Assembly: GCF_023065955.2 (NCBI RefSeq)
Contig: NW_026622808.1
Coordinates: forward strand, 45,954,475 to 46,018,474
Reading direction: 5' to 3'
Length of the DNA stretch: 64,000 nt
Source: Ursus arctos
Lineage: Eukaryota > Chordata > Mammalia > Carnivora > Ursidae
Each line of letters opens with the position of its first letter. The first letter of the stretch is position 1. A model generated the notes under the pieces. The model did no database searches, was not told the DNA's origin, and was given only the letters and a program-made list of their open reading frames with translations. Of this stretch, positions 53,090-63,674 are shown one piece after another. The position numbers and the translations under genes are program-made.

Positions 53090-54720
53090 GGGACAGCAGA
53101 TGGCAACGATTCCCCACGGGTGGTCTCCCCACTGCCGGAAATACGCGAGGCGCATGGAGTTTGTGGTACCTGGAGGAACACTTTTGTTTGCTTATGCACT
53201 TATTTTAATGTACATTTGTAACAATGTAACTAATACAGACCCAAGATGTCACAGAGTGTATTGAGTAGGGTGAGGCTAAGTGACAAGGAGAGACAGAAAA
53301 GAGAGACAAGAAGGAGGTTTAAAGAAAAATAGTGAGTGAGTGACCAGCATCTTGCTATGATTTTAGGGCAAAATTTGTGAATTTAAGATGTTTATTCAGT
53401 CCATGTGTTTGAGCACCAGGCTGACATTTGAAGAGGCAGGTGTGTGGTAACATCCGTGTCTCTGTGTCCATGTCCCTAGGAAACAGCCCCAGGAGGGCAG
53501 GGATAGACCCTAACCCAGCTCTGCACCACCCAGAGCCGGGGCTCAGGGGGTTTATGCTGAACTGGATCATACAGGACTGAATTAAAAAGTTCTGTCCCGG
53601 CATCGGCTTAGCCTTCCTCGAAGCACAATTTTGTCTGCTCCCTGGAACAGAAGGAAGGTGCCATGAGAGGAAGGAAGCTCACAGCTCCTCTTTCCTCTGA
53701 CAGGGCCCCACGTAGTCCAGACGGACCCCTGGAGGAGCCCATCCTCCTAAAATCCCAACGGATGCCTTTGTTTGCTTCTACCTTCTTCCTGGGTTTTCTA
53801 GGCAGCATGAAAGCCTAGTCAGGCTTGTGCGAAGAGCTTGCTTTGCCTTTAACACAATTAACCAAGGACTCTGAGAATCTCATCACCATGAAGACTAGTT
53901 TTACCCACCCAGGCGTTTGCTAACTCTGCGGAACAATTATTATCACCTCAGTCATCGTGAGTTACTGAAAGAGAGGAAACGCAAAACACGAACACCACAG
54001 CAAGGGAAAATGTAGTCAACCGGTACCTGCCAGAAAAGCCTGGAGGGTGGGAATGGCGCGAGGAGGTTTCCGCAGGCTCCTCCCCAGGGGGTCCACAGAA
54101 ACTTCCAAGCTGGAGGTCTTTGTGTAAGAGGTGAGGGGTGTGGTGGGCCGAGGGACTTGTAGCTGGCTGGCGAACAAAGGAAGGAAAAGGGAAAGGCAAG
54201 GGTGCTTCCACTTTTCAAGGTAACATAGTTGAAGGAATCCAAGATTGAATTGGCTGTAATCACTGGTGATTCATTTTGAGAAAATCACAAAGGGCCTCCT
54301 TCCCCCCAGTTTCCTCTGTAGGGATTTCCCAGGCTAAGAGGGCAGCCCAGTTTGAGTCACTGGGTTGAAGAAACCTAGAAACGATAACGTAAAACAGATC
54401 AACTACACTCCTAAGGGCTGTCAACCCTGGTCCACAAGAATTCTTTAAACGGTAATTTATCTATAATCATATCTGGATTCTTCTAAATCTATATACTAGG
54501 GGACTCCTGCTTTGTTTCTTTGCGCTGTATTGTACCCCTCTGAATGGTCACGGGTCCACCTAGAAAAAACTGACAAGTTGAAATTATAATCAGTTTGTTT
54601 GCTACTCATTACCAGGTATCATGAGGAACAGCTCCCCTTCTTTATGGGGAGTGGTTGGGTATCTCTAACAGAGATTTTACAGCAGCACCAATATAATTTT
54701 GCTTCTGTTTGAAAATATGC
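53090..54720. other. unique sequence
   Basis: Somewhat GC-richer at 53.95-54.20 kb. An acceptor-like ctcctctttcctctgacag ends at about 53703 but has no matching donor nearby. No gene recognised. Confidence 0.35.
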
Positions 54721-54724
54721 ATCA

Positions 54725-54945
54725 TCATTTTTGAGTGCCTAGCATATTCGAAGCACTTAACGAAATTATTATTATTTCCTTTATTTCTCACAAGAATCCC
54801 ATAAGAAGGGTAATATTTCACTATTGAACTGTCAAGGAAACTAAGATCTAGAAAAGTGAAATGACTGGTCCACAACCACTAGCTAATAAGTGGCAGAGCC
54901 AAGATAGGAGCCTCAGCTCTGACCAGTTCCAAATTACATCTTTCT
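54725..54945 (-). mobile_element. MIR
   Basis: tgagtgcctagcatattcga, agcacttaacgaaattatta, tctcacaagaatcccataag, gtcaaggaaactaagatcta, agctaataagtggcagagcc. Confidence 0.85.
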
Positions 54946-54949
54946 GCTC

Positions 54950-56200
54950 CCCTTATTGCCTTTCTAGAAACTCTATAAAGATAGGACTTAACAAAAGCAA
55001 AAAAAATGCAATTTAGTAGAACCATTAAATAAAATATGATTCTTCACAAATATCCATTACATGACATGAGCTCTGGCTAGGAAATAATTTCACCACCTCA
55101 CTTCACACATTCATCTGTGCCCGTCAGCCCCCACAAATCCCCCTGGGCATGTACCCTAATGTTCCCTACTCATCCCCTAGTCAGATACCTTCAAACCACA
55201 CTGACATCACAATATTTATTTTGTTAACGGGTGGGAAGAAGGAAGTGGCCATTTATGGGGCGTGCATTTTTTTAAACTATTTAATTCTTGGCATTTGTGA
55301 GCACGAAAAGCCCAGTGTTCAGCAATTGCTCATTTCCATGAGGATTCGAGGTTCTGAAAAGAATGTTTCAGCTTGACTGTGGACTCTTTCGTCATTTCTA
55401 CTTCTACTCTAGAAGGAGTCTATCTTCTTTCACCATGAACTAATTAAACGACCACAGTCACTATAGATGGAGAGAGAGCAAAAGAGCAGACATCTCTTTA
55501 AGGAGCAAAAGATGAGAGATAGTAAGGGGAAGGCCAGTCTTCATAGCCAGAGTTCCTGACTCTCTGCCACACGCAAACCTGGTCGCCATGATGTGCCATC
55601 TTAAGTATTCATGCCATCCCATTGCTTTTATTTCCTGAGGCTTGGTCTCAGTGCCTAATAGTAATCCATGGGGTTTCATCTTCTCCCAAACAAGTTCCTT
55701 ATTCATGGACTGTCTGAAATTCATTGCCCACTTTAGCAGTGATAAAAATCAAGCCCAAGGGCTTCATGTTTCTTAACTGACTCCGAGCTCCAGGAGCAAA
55801 GGCAGGCCCTGCAATGTCTCCCCATGAGTTCCAGTCACATTTCTTGGGGCTGGTCTGTTGCAGAGAGCTCTGCCTAGAAACGTTTGACTTACACTATGCA
55901 ATGTGCTGTCATGCAGGCACTTCTAACCCACTTATCCCCAGGCCAAATATCGGGGTAACGACTGCCCTTTGGTGATGTTGTCCAGACCCTCCTGGGCCCG
56001 TTCTCACACTCGGCAGCATTCTTGTAGGCCACTGGAAAACACTGGAGCTGGACAGGCTTATAAAAAACGAGGAATGTGCCTCCTCCTTAAAGATCCCATC
56101 ACCTCAGCATACTCTCCCTGGGAGGTTTGCATTCTTTGGATCCCCCAACTCTCCATGCATAATCCTGGGCCTATGGCTAATGTCTGAGTTGAAACGAGAT
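54950..56200. other. unique sequence
   Basis: A minus-strand frame at 55461-55724 (ELVWEKMKPHGLLLGTETKP) is preceded by an acceptor-like ctctctccatctatag at its 3' side rather than its 5' side, so it is not a coherent exon. Nothing else recognised. Confidence 0.35.
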
Positions 56201-56204
56201 GGGA

Positions 56205-56285
56205 AGGGCACATACTGTTACCATTCCCATTTGCAGATGGTGAAACCCAGACCAATAGGTGCAAATCATCTGCCTCGTGTTACTA
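56205..56285 (-). mobile_element. MIR fragment (short)
   Basis: gttaccattcccatttgcag, atggtgaaacccagacca. About 80 bp of reversed core. Confidence 0.45.
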
Positions 56286-56544
56286 ATCTAATTGAACGTA
56301 AATGGAGAGGATGACAGTAGAGGAAATTCAAGCCTTAAATAAGGAGTGTTTTAGTGGGCACTGGAGATAGGCTTTCAGGAGATGGACAAAGGGGGTTGCT
56401 ACATACCCCATGTATCAGAAGCAGCAAATGATAGGGGCTGGGGTAACAAAAGGGGGTGTGAAGGAGCTGTGGGAGGGCCTTGGAGTCATGGACTATTAAT
56501 GGCCAAGGAAGTGAAAGTTGTTTTTGCCACAGGCGGTCGCAAAT

Positions 56545-56705
56545 GAGCTGTTAAGGGTGTGGGCTCACACTGTCACTTAACTGTGGGGAACTCAGAGGAA
56601 AGATACTCAGATTTCTGTTTGCCTCAGTTTCCTCATTTCCTTAGGGTACAATAATACCACCTACCTCACACGATTGTTATATGAAAGAAATTAGATAATC
56701 TAGAT
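56545..56705 (+). mobile_element. MIR, 5' part (interrupted)
   Basis: tgtgggctcacactgtcact, tgcctcagtttcctcatttc, cttagggtacaataatacca, cctacctcacacgattgtta. Its tail continues beyond the inserted MER20-like element. Confidence 0.88.
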
Positions 56706-56930
56706 CAGGGTTTCTCAACAGGGGCATTATGACATTTGGGGCTGGAAACTCCTTTGTTGGGGACGGCAGTGAGGCTCTCTTGCGCAGTGTGGTATGTTTA
56801 GCAGCACCCTTGGCCCCCCACTAGACGCCTGCACTATATCCCTTACCCTCAGTCATGACAATCAGAACCATCTCCGGACATTGCCAGGTGTCCCTGGGGA
56901 GGCAAAACTTCCCCCAATTAAGAACCACAG
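56706..56930 (-). mobile_element. MER20-like hAT-Charlie element nested in MIR
   Basis: cagggtttctcaacaggggc, attatgacatttggggctgg, gtatgtttagcagcaccctt, ctcagtcatgacaatcagaa, ccatctccggacattgccag, ending aagaaccacag. Confidence 0.9.
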
Positions 56931-56995
56931 ATCTGGATAAAGTGGTAGGCACATGGCAGGCATTTAATCAATCTTATTACGAGTGTTCAATCCCC
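56931..56995 (+). mobile_element. MIR, 3' part (continuation)
   Basis: aaagtggtaggcacatggca, ggcatttaatcaatcttatt completes the MIR split by the MER20-like insertion. Confidence 0.75.
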
Positions 56996-56999
56996 TCCC

Positions 57000-57540
57000 T
57001 GCTTTTTCTTCCTGACATGTCTTTTCAGTGACCCCTTTCAAATATCTCAGCATTTTCTGTCCCAGCATTTGCACTGAAAACCACCTCTGAAGGACCCTGA
57101 CAAATGCATTTACATTGGGAGGGCTTTCATTTCAATCTGGGTACAACACCCTGAGCCAAGGATATCACCTTGAATGAGTTACATGTCAGCACTAGCAACC
57201 TGAGTGAGACGAGTGTTTTAGGGAAGTTACCTTCCTAACCTCTCAGAAGACAGTCTATGCAAATGCTTATATATGCTACCCACTTGTAAGATATGAATTA
57301 ATGGTTTCCAAGTAGTTCTCTGGAACATGGGTTTTAAGTGGATGAGAATAAGTTATATAATTAGAAGTTTCTGTGGTTAAATGAATTAGAGAAATTCTGG
57401 GTAGACCAAAATTAAACAAATCTCCTTAATTCTCAGGCCTTCTCAGAGTCTTTAACATGCTACCATGTATCACAATTATTCATGAAGAGATCTGTTTTGT
57501 AGGTTTTCATGGACTCATTTTTATATGGTGCCAATCTTTA
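57000..57540. other. unique sequence
   Basis: No feature recognised. Confidence 0.35.
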
Positions 57541-57544
57541 TAGG

Positions 57545-57759
57545 CCAGGAGTCAGCCAACTGTAGCCTTGGGTCAAATCTGGCCTACTGGTTATTTTTAT
57601 AAATAAAACTTTATTGGAATAGAACCAAGCCCATATATTTACATATTGTCTATGACTACTTTCATACCACAATTGCAATCTGAGTAGTGACAGAGACCAT
57701 AGAGCACATAAAACTGGAATTCTTCACTATTTGGCTTTGAGAAGAAGTTGGTCAACCTG
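57545..57759 (-). mobile_element. hAT-type DNA transposon, near complete
   Basis: ccaggagtcagccaactgta, gccttgggtcaaatctggcc, aataaaactttattggaata, catattgtctatgactactt, agtagtgacagagaccatag, ending gaagttggtcaacc. Ends form the expected inverted repeat (gtcagccaact/gttggtcaac). The family is familiar but I do not recall its name reliably. Confidence 0.75.
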
Positions 57760-57860
57760 TATTATAGGCTGAATGGTCTATGGAATACATGGTGAAAAAT
57801 ACTGCTTTGGAGAACCTCCGTGTTAGGAAAGCGTTTCAAAGGTCACCTAGCCCACTTGTG

Positions 57861-58044
57861 GCAGTGTGACTTCGCAAGGACCACATCCTTCAACATCATT
57901 TGAGAAGCTTGTTAAAAATGCAAATTCTGGGGATTCTGTCCTGACCCACTGAAGGAGGTGCTCAGGGCAAAGCGCAGGAACTCAAGTTCAGTCAAAGCAT
58001 TCCCCAGTTCTTATGCACAGCTAAAACGAGTGCCCCTGACCTAA
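57861..58044 (-). mobile_element. MER5A-like hAT-Charlie element
   Basis: agtgtgacttcgcaaggacc, catcatttgagaagcttgtt, aaaaatgcaaattctgggga, cctgacccactgaaggaggt, aagcattccccagttcttat. Confidence 0.75.
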
Positions 58045-58049
58045 GCTGA

Positions 58050-58450
58050 TTGCCAACTGAGTAACAGAAGCTCTCCTCAAGCGTCTTTGGCCTCCTTTCT
58101 ACCTCCAAGGGTGGGGAACTCACTACTTCCCCAAAAGCCCATTCTGCTCTTAGTCTGGTAATTATCAGAAAGTTCTAGATGCTGAACATAAATACGTCCT
58201 CTAGGAATTCTACCCATTGGCTTTCATTTCCCTCCACTCCCACTTACTACTGTGAAATGTATGTAAGCAGGAAGGCAGAGGGCAAAGTTACCCACAAAAA
58301 CCTTTATCATTCCCTAAACCTAGTATTCCTCAGGAAGACTTCTCTGTTTGCTTCAGGCAGAATTCAGCACATCCTGCCCTGCTCAAAGTGCTCAAAGTAC
58401 ATTGGAGGTTCCTCCATGCATTCTCTCTCTTTCTGTACTTCAGTGCTGTA
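58050..58450. other. unique sequence
   Basis: A 90-codon frame at 58179-58451 is unrecognised and unsupported. Confidence 0.35.
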
Positions 58451-58454
58451 GTGA

Positions 58455-58625
58455 AAGGCACAGACATCTGACCAAGCTAAATAAACCTGAAGTCCGAGCC
58501 CAGCCTGTCACTCCATAGTTGTGGGCCCTTGGGTGTGATTACAGCACCTACCTGGGGATAGTTGTGAGACTTTGATATCAGGGCTTAGCTCAGAACTGGT
58601 TCATAGTCAGTGCTCAATGTCAGCA
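58455..58625 (+). mobile_element. MIR with internal deletion
   Basis: aagtccgagcccagcctgtc, actccatagttgtgggccct, tgggtgtgattacagcacct, acctggggatagttgtgaga, gcttagctcagaactggttc. The stretch between the cell-core and cctacct is missing. Confidence 0.75.
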
Positions 58626-58764
58626 AGGAGGGTATAGGGTTGCTGTCCTTGAGTGGGGACTGAAGTTCTCTAGGGAAAAGTCCATCTATAACTTATCATC
58701 CTTTGAATGCCAGTGTCTATCATAAAATAAAAAAGAAAGATTGAAGACAGAAGATAAAACAGTG

Positions 58765-58998
58765 GTCAAAAGCAATGGGAATGGAAGATGATCTGCCTAC
58801 TTTCAAATCTCCTTACCACCTGTTGCTTCATGTGTGGTCTTGAGGAAAGAACTTGATTTGTCTATGTTCTAGTTTACTCCTGAATAAAACCACCACCGAA
58901 GTGGTTGTGAATATTAAGATAATGCAGGCAAAGGGCTTAGCACATAACAAAAGTTCAGTAAGGGCTATGATTATTATTGCTGCTACAATTATTATTAA
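58765..58998 (+). mobile_element. MIR
   Basis: cttcatgtgtggtcttgagg, ttctagtttactcctgaata, aagtggttgtgaatattaag, caaagggcttagcacataac and a tail gattattattgctgctacaa. Confidence 0.75.
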
Positions 58999-59110
58999 TA
59001 GTGTCCCCTCAGCATGCGCCAGTGGTTGCTCGGATAAGAGGCTTGCCTGGAAAACATGTCTTTCCTCATAAGAAGTCTTATCTCTTGTTTTTTGTTTTTT
59101 CTCTACTTCT

Positions 59111-59312
59111 TTTTTTTTTTTTTTTTAAGATTTTATTTATTTATTTGACAGAGAGAGACGGCCAGCGAGAGAGGGAACACAAGCAGGGGGAGTGGGAGAG
59201 GAAGATGCAGGCTCCTAGCGGAGGAGCCTGATGTGGGGCTCGATCCCATAACGCCGGGATCACGCCCTGAGCTGAAGGCAGACGATTAACGACTGCGCCA
59301 CCCAGGCACCCC
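59111..59312 (-). mobile_element. SINEC, young arctoid subfamily, full length with perfect duplication
   Basis: Reversed: T-run, gacggccagcgagagaggga, gatgcaggctcctagcggag, gatgtggggctcgatcccat, gacgattaacgactgcgcca, cccaggcacccc. The perfect duplication ctctacttct flanks it at 59101-59110 and 59313-59322. Confidence 0.98.
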
Positions 59313-59324
59313 CTCTACTTCTTA

Positions 59325-59795
59325 TTCTTAGCTCAGATCCCTTGGGAAATACAGAGCCAGAGAGACAACTTGAAATTTGGGACTAGGCTAACAGAGGCCC
59401 ATACAAATCTATCCGAGAATTATAGACACAGTAAATCCTGTGGCTACACTAGGCTGTGCACAGTTAACGTTTCCCTCAGTGCCATAAACCAGACGCCCCT
59501 CTCCCCACCAAATGTTTGTAGCATGTTAGGTGCAGATTTAACTAAACTCCTAAACAAGGAAATGACAGTACCCAAAGGAGATGGAGGAATTTCTTGTGTC
59601 CAAACCAAATAAAGCAGAAACCATAAATACCAGGGCTCTGAGACATCAACATTTATACTCAGAAGGCTCTTCTTTCTGCTAAACCTGACTCTTTAATCCC
59701 CCAGAGCCTTGCCCTTGAGCACCTCCCTGTGAGTTGAGACTAATGGTCAAACATGAGCACCTGGAGTTTTTATCACACCTGCTTCTAAAGAGGTC
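59325..59795. other. unique sequence
   Basis: No repeat or gene recognised; short frame at 59370-59612 unsupported. Confidence 0.35.
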
Positions 59796-59814
59796 AACAA
59801 AGTTGACTATTGAA

Positions 59815-60345
59815 TGTCCTACTGTCTACTTTATGAGGTGGACATTGTTTTCGGCTCTGGGGGCAAAAGACAGACACCGCACAATCCTTGCCCTTGTGGA
59901 GCTCATAGTCTAGTCAGGGAGACGGACTATCATCTGAGGAATTTATGGTTTGCACAGTGATGTGAGCAGAAGGAACAGGGCGAAGGCCCGGTGGCAGGAA
60001 GGAAGAAGGCATGTCAGAGGACCTGAATGGGGCCCTGCTTGATTATAAGAGCAAAGAGCATGGTACAAAATGAAGCTGGAGAAGAGAGGGAGGTCAGACC
60101 ATAGCAACACACAGCCACCCTAATAAATACAGTCTTTATGTGCCATAAAAGAAATTTTTGAAATATCATAAACAGTGAATTGATGGAATTTGCATTTCGA
60201 AAAGATCAGAAGAGACTAGAACTGAAGAGACAGTTAGGAAGCTAGTACAGGTACTCTGGCAAGAGATGGTGCTGGCATGGACCGGTGTGATAGGCAGTGA
60301 AGGTGAAGGGAGGTGAATGATGGACCCAAGAACTGGAATCGAGAT
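59815..60345 (+). mobile_element. ancient mammalian repeat, family not assigned (copy 4 of 4)
   Basis: ttcggctctgggggcaaaag, cccttgtggagctcatagtc, tagtcagggagacggactat, gcagaaggaacagggcgaag, gacagttaggaagctagtac, ctggcaagagatggtgctgg. The most complete copy of the family also seen at 6.6, 14.5 and 16.3 kb. Confidence 0.55.
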
Positions 60346-60401
60346 GAGAAAACAACACTTCACATTCAAAACTAGGAAATGCATAGCTCCATTCTTCCTG
60401 A

Positions 60402-60436
<35 letters not shown>

Positions 60437-60450
60437 CAACAACAACAACA
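60402..60450 (+). repeat. (AAT)n-(AAC)n compound microsatellite
   Basis: aataataataataataataa passing into aacaacaacaacaacaac. It produces meaningless poly-Leu/poly-Tyr/poly-Cys frames on the minus strand. Confidence 0.97.
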
Positions 60451-60582
60451 TGGGGATTTATAAGCCTTCAAAGATAGAAAAGGGAAGGTTATTCAGTTTT
60501 ACTGGGCAACACTGGTGAATTTATAAACCCATAGTGCTCCATAACAAATTTAGCTTAAAAACTATGTGCATGATTTTAATAG

Positions 60583-61835
60583 GGGTGCCAAGATCATTCA
60601 ATGGGGAAATGACTCTTGTCCATGAATGGTTGGGGAAAACTGGATATCTACCTGCAAGAGAATGAAATTACACCCTTACTTAACACTATATACAAACATT
60701 AACTCAAAATGGATCAAAGACCCAAATGTAAGACCTAAAACTCTTAGAAGAAAACTCAGGGCAAAAATCTTCACACCATCGTATTTGGCAATGATTCCTT
60801 GGATATGACACCAAAGGCACAGCCAAAAAAAATCGACAAATTGGACTTAATGAAAATGAGATAATTTTGTGCATCCAAAGACACTAGCAACAGAATAAAA
60901 AAGCAATCTACAGAATGGGAGAAAATATTGGCAAATCATATATTTGATAAAAGATTAATATGTAAAATGTATGGAGAACTCCTAAAACTTAACAACAAAA
61001 ATGATTCAAAAATGGACAAAAGACTGAATAGACACTTCTCCAAAGAAGATACATGAATGGCCAACAAGCATATGAACAGATGCTCAGTATCACTAATCAT
61101 TAGAGAAATACAAATCAAAACTACAGTCAGATACCACTTCATGCCTATAAGGATGGCACATCTCCAAAAAATCAGAAAGTAATGTGCTGGTGAGGACGAA
61201 GAGGAACTGGAACCCTTGTATCCTGTTGGTGGCAATGTAAATTGGTGCAGCCACTGTGGAAAATAGTACAGCATTGCCTCAAAGCATTTTAAAAGTGATC
61301 CGCCAATTCCACTTCCGGTTATATATCCAAAAGTATTTAAAGCAGGGTCTTGAAGAGGTATTTGTACATGCATGTTCATAGCAGCATTTTTCATAAGAAC
61401 TAAAATATGGAAGCAACCCAGCGTCCATTGACAGATAAGTAGATAAACAAAATGTGGTTTATCTGTACAACTGAATATTATTTAGCCTTAAGAATGAAGG
61501 AATTCTGACACATGCTACAACATAGATGAAACTTGAGGACATTATTGTGAATGAAATATGCTAGTCACAAAAAGACAAATACTGTGCGATTCCACTTATA
61601 AGAGTAGTGAAAATCACAGAAGCAAGGACATAGAATGGTGGCTGCTAGGGGCTGGGGGAGTAGGGGATATTGGGGGTTATTGTTCAATAGGGATAAAGTT
61701 TCATTTTTACAAAATGAACAGAGTTCTGGAGATGGGTGGCTGTGATGATGTATTTAATACCATGGAACTTCATACTTAAAAATGGATAAAATGGCAAATT
61801 TCATCTTATATGTATTTTACCACAACAAAAAAAAT
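60583..61835 (+). mobile_element. 5'-truncated old L1 LINE
   Basis: Begins within ORF2 (gtgccaagatcattcaatgg) and ends in a 3' terminus reading catcttatatgtattttacc, acaacaaaaaaa, typical of an older mammalian L1MB/L1MC-type subfamily. The 3' UTR includes ggtggctgctaggggctggg. Confidence 0.9.
60600..61560 (+). pseudogene. L1 ORF2 C-terminal remnant
   Basis: Frame 60626-60808 reads [17 protein letters not shown]; further downstream are degraded equivalents of the MAxxxK ... LLVAMxIGAATVE region and the terminal TTEYYLAL-type segment. The frame is broken repeatedly. Confidence 0.85.
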
Positions 61836-61984
61836 TGGGGGAAAATTGGCACAAATTCAAGGATTCACTGTGACGGGCACAAAATGGAGCTTTACTGCCT
61901 ATGCTCTGGTTAGTTGGAATATAGAATTCCATAATCAAAATTCCAAGTTAAAAGGAAAACTATATACAGTAGTCTAGAGGGATT

Positions 61985-62240
61985 TACACCAGCATCAGAG
62001 TCAGAAGAGAGTGGGTTCAAATCCCAGCTCGGTCACTTCTTGGTAATTGACTAGTAATAGCTTCATCCTGACCCTCAGTTTTCTCATCAGTACAATGGAA
62101 ATGATGAACCCTGTCGTGTAGGGCTATTCTAAGGCTAGAAGGATATGATGTAAGGATTAAATGCTGACCATGTGTATAAAGTGCCTAGTCCTGACCCAGG
62201 TCTATATGTATGCTAGCTCTTATCACCATCAGTGACACAC
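61985..62240 (+). mobile_element. MIR, near complete
   Basis: cagagtcagaagagagtggg, ttcaaatcccagctcggtca, cctcagttttctcatcagta, caatggaaatgatgaaccct, ctaaggctagaaggatatga, aaagtgcctagtcctgaccc. Confidence 0.9.
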
Positions 62241-62510
62241 TGCCTAGCAGGAACAGACACAACAGAAAGAAGGAAGGGTGATTTCTTTGAAGATGGGAAA
62301 GTTGTACCATGTCTCTATCCCCAGCAGAACAGAAGATCATCTTCAACAGGCGTTGGTGGATTTAGAATCACAGGAGTAGAGAAACATCTCAGAAGCCAAA
62401 GGATAGCACAGTGTGTTTCAAACTTTTTCAGATCATAAAGAAATACATTATAGGCTATGAGCCAGCAACATACTCTGCTATTTTCCACTTGATTTGATTC
62501 TATTTCATTT

Positions 62511-62529
62511 AAAAAAAAAAAAAAAAAAA
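62511..62529 (+). repeat. poly-A tract
   Basis: Nineteen A residues inside the hAT-like element. Confidence 0.97.
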
Positions 62530-62558
62530 GAATTCTGGTCACGACTCAACCAAAGTGA

Positions 62559-62583
62559 TTTTTTTTTTTTTTTTTTTTTTTTT
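62559..62583 (+). repeat. poly-T tract
   Basis: Twenty-five T residues, 29 bases downstream of the poly-A tract and complementary to it. Confidence 0.97.
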
Positions 62584-62629
62584 GACCCCGGGGTCATGAC
62601 TCACAGTTTGAAAAACACCTGGTTAGGGA

Positions 62630-62790
62630 ATTCACAATGTGCGTCCTTCCAGGAAGCCTTCCTGGAACACCCTCACCCTGTGAAGGTTGTTCCCACATTT
62701 GAATTTCCTTGGCTCAAATGATTCCAGGCTGTGCCTCACCATTTATTCATAATTCTTCTCTTGCTTCCCTAGATACATTCACTGTTGCTG
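62630..62790 (+). mobile_element. L2-like fragment (weak)
   Basis: caggaagccttcctggaaca, then catttattcataattcttct; resembles a worn L2 segment. Confidence 0.35.
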
Positions 62791-62799
62791 TGTCCTTCT

Positions 62800-63540
62800 A
62801 AATCTTCCCGCCTAGCCCCCTTCATAATTTCACGTTTGGAAGACCACACTGAAGAAGCTGGGACAGTTTCATGTATATTTCTGGTAGTGGAGGTAGGGGC
62901 AGATGGCCAGGAAACTAGCATCTAGTCTGATGAACCTGCTCTGGCCAGGGAGCCTGGCTCTGTGCCTTGCGCTGTGCAGAGCTCAGGAAGAGGATGGGTT
63001 TCGTCCAGATTCCCAAAGCCTTGGAGGCTGGGCATGAGCTCAGAGTATGGGAACAGAGCACACAAGCTTCAGTGTGAAGCCTCTGAGGGCTCCTGAACAG
63101 AGACCTGGCATGACACCTTTGCCCTGTGCAGAAGAAGCCTACTTAGCGATAAACAGAGCAAGACTCTATTGCCTAAAGGCAGAGGAATGGCACAGATGGC
63201 CTTGCCAGGCTCAGCTTTGAGAAATAACCATGTGCACTGTAAGTTCCCCCTCGTGCATGAAATGCACAGAGAAGAGCAACTCTATGCAGGTGCTGAATTC
63301 CAGCAGGCTGAAGAAAGGAATTGATCTTGCTTCTGCTTGACCTTGGAATAGCCTGGCCTTGGAAGAGACATTCAAGACTGAAGCAACAGAGAAACCCTTC
63401 CGGTGGTGAGTTCACAGCAGCCCCGCTCACGTGGAGAACTGCGGCTCGTGAAGGAGGCGGACAGCCCTGGATTTCCAATTTGCAGCACCCTCTTCCAAGC
63501 CGTTGACAATGAATCTAGTTTTTACCTTCCTGAGCTTCTC
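62800..63540. other. unique sequence
   Basis: No gene recognised. Frames at 63173-63506 overlap on opposite strands and are unsupported. Confidence 0.35.
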
Positions 63541-63544
63541 TTTC

Positions 63545-63672
63545 CACACTAAAGTGTACTGATAATGATACCTATAGAATAGGGTTGTCAGGAGCGTGAA
63601 GTGAGATGATATACATCAAGCCCCCAGGAGAGTCCCAGGCACACGAGAAGTCTTTGGTAAATGTGAGCCAGA
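63545..63672 (+). mobile_element. MIR fragment
   Basis: gtactgataatgatacctat, agaatagggttgtcaggagc, gtgaagtgagatgatataca, gtcccaggcacacgagaagt. Second half of MIR. Confidence 0.75.
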
Positions 63673-63674
63673 GT

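Larger units (their letters stand above)
62409..62622. mobile_element. hAT-like DNA transposon with expanded A and T tracts
   Basis: Ends are inverted repeats: cagtgtgtttcaaact (62409-62424) and agtttgaaaaacacctgg (62605-62622). Interior phrases such as ggtcacgactcaacc and gggtcatgactcacag fit a mammalian element of this type. Family name not assigned. Confidence 0.6.

Noticed and set aside
55461..55724. Minus-strand frame (ELVWEKMKPHGLLL) with a nearby acceptor-like site
   Set aside because: The acceptor lies at the 3' side of the frame, so it cannot introduce it as an exon; no homology recognised.
60166..60471. Minus-strand frames with poly-Leu, poly-Tyr and poly-Cys runs
   Set aside because: Direct translation of the AAT/AAC microsatellite.
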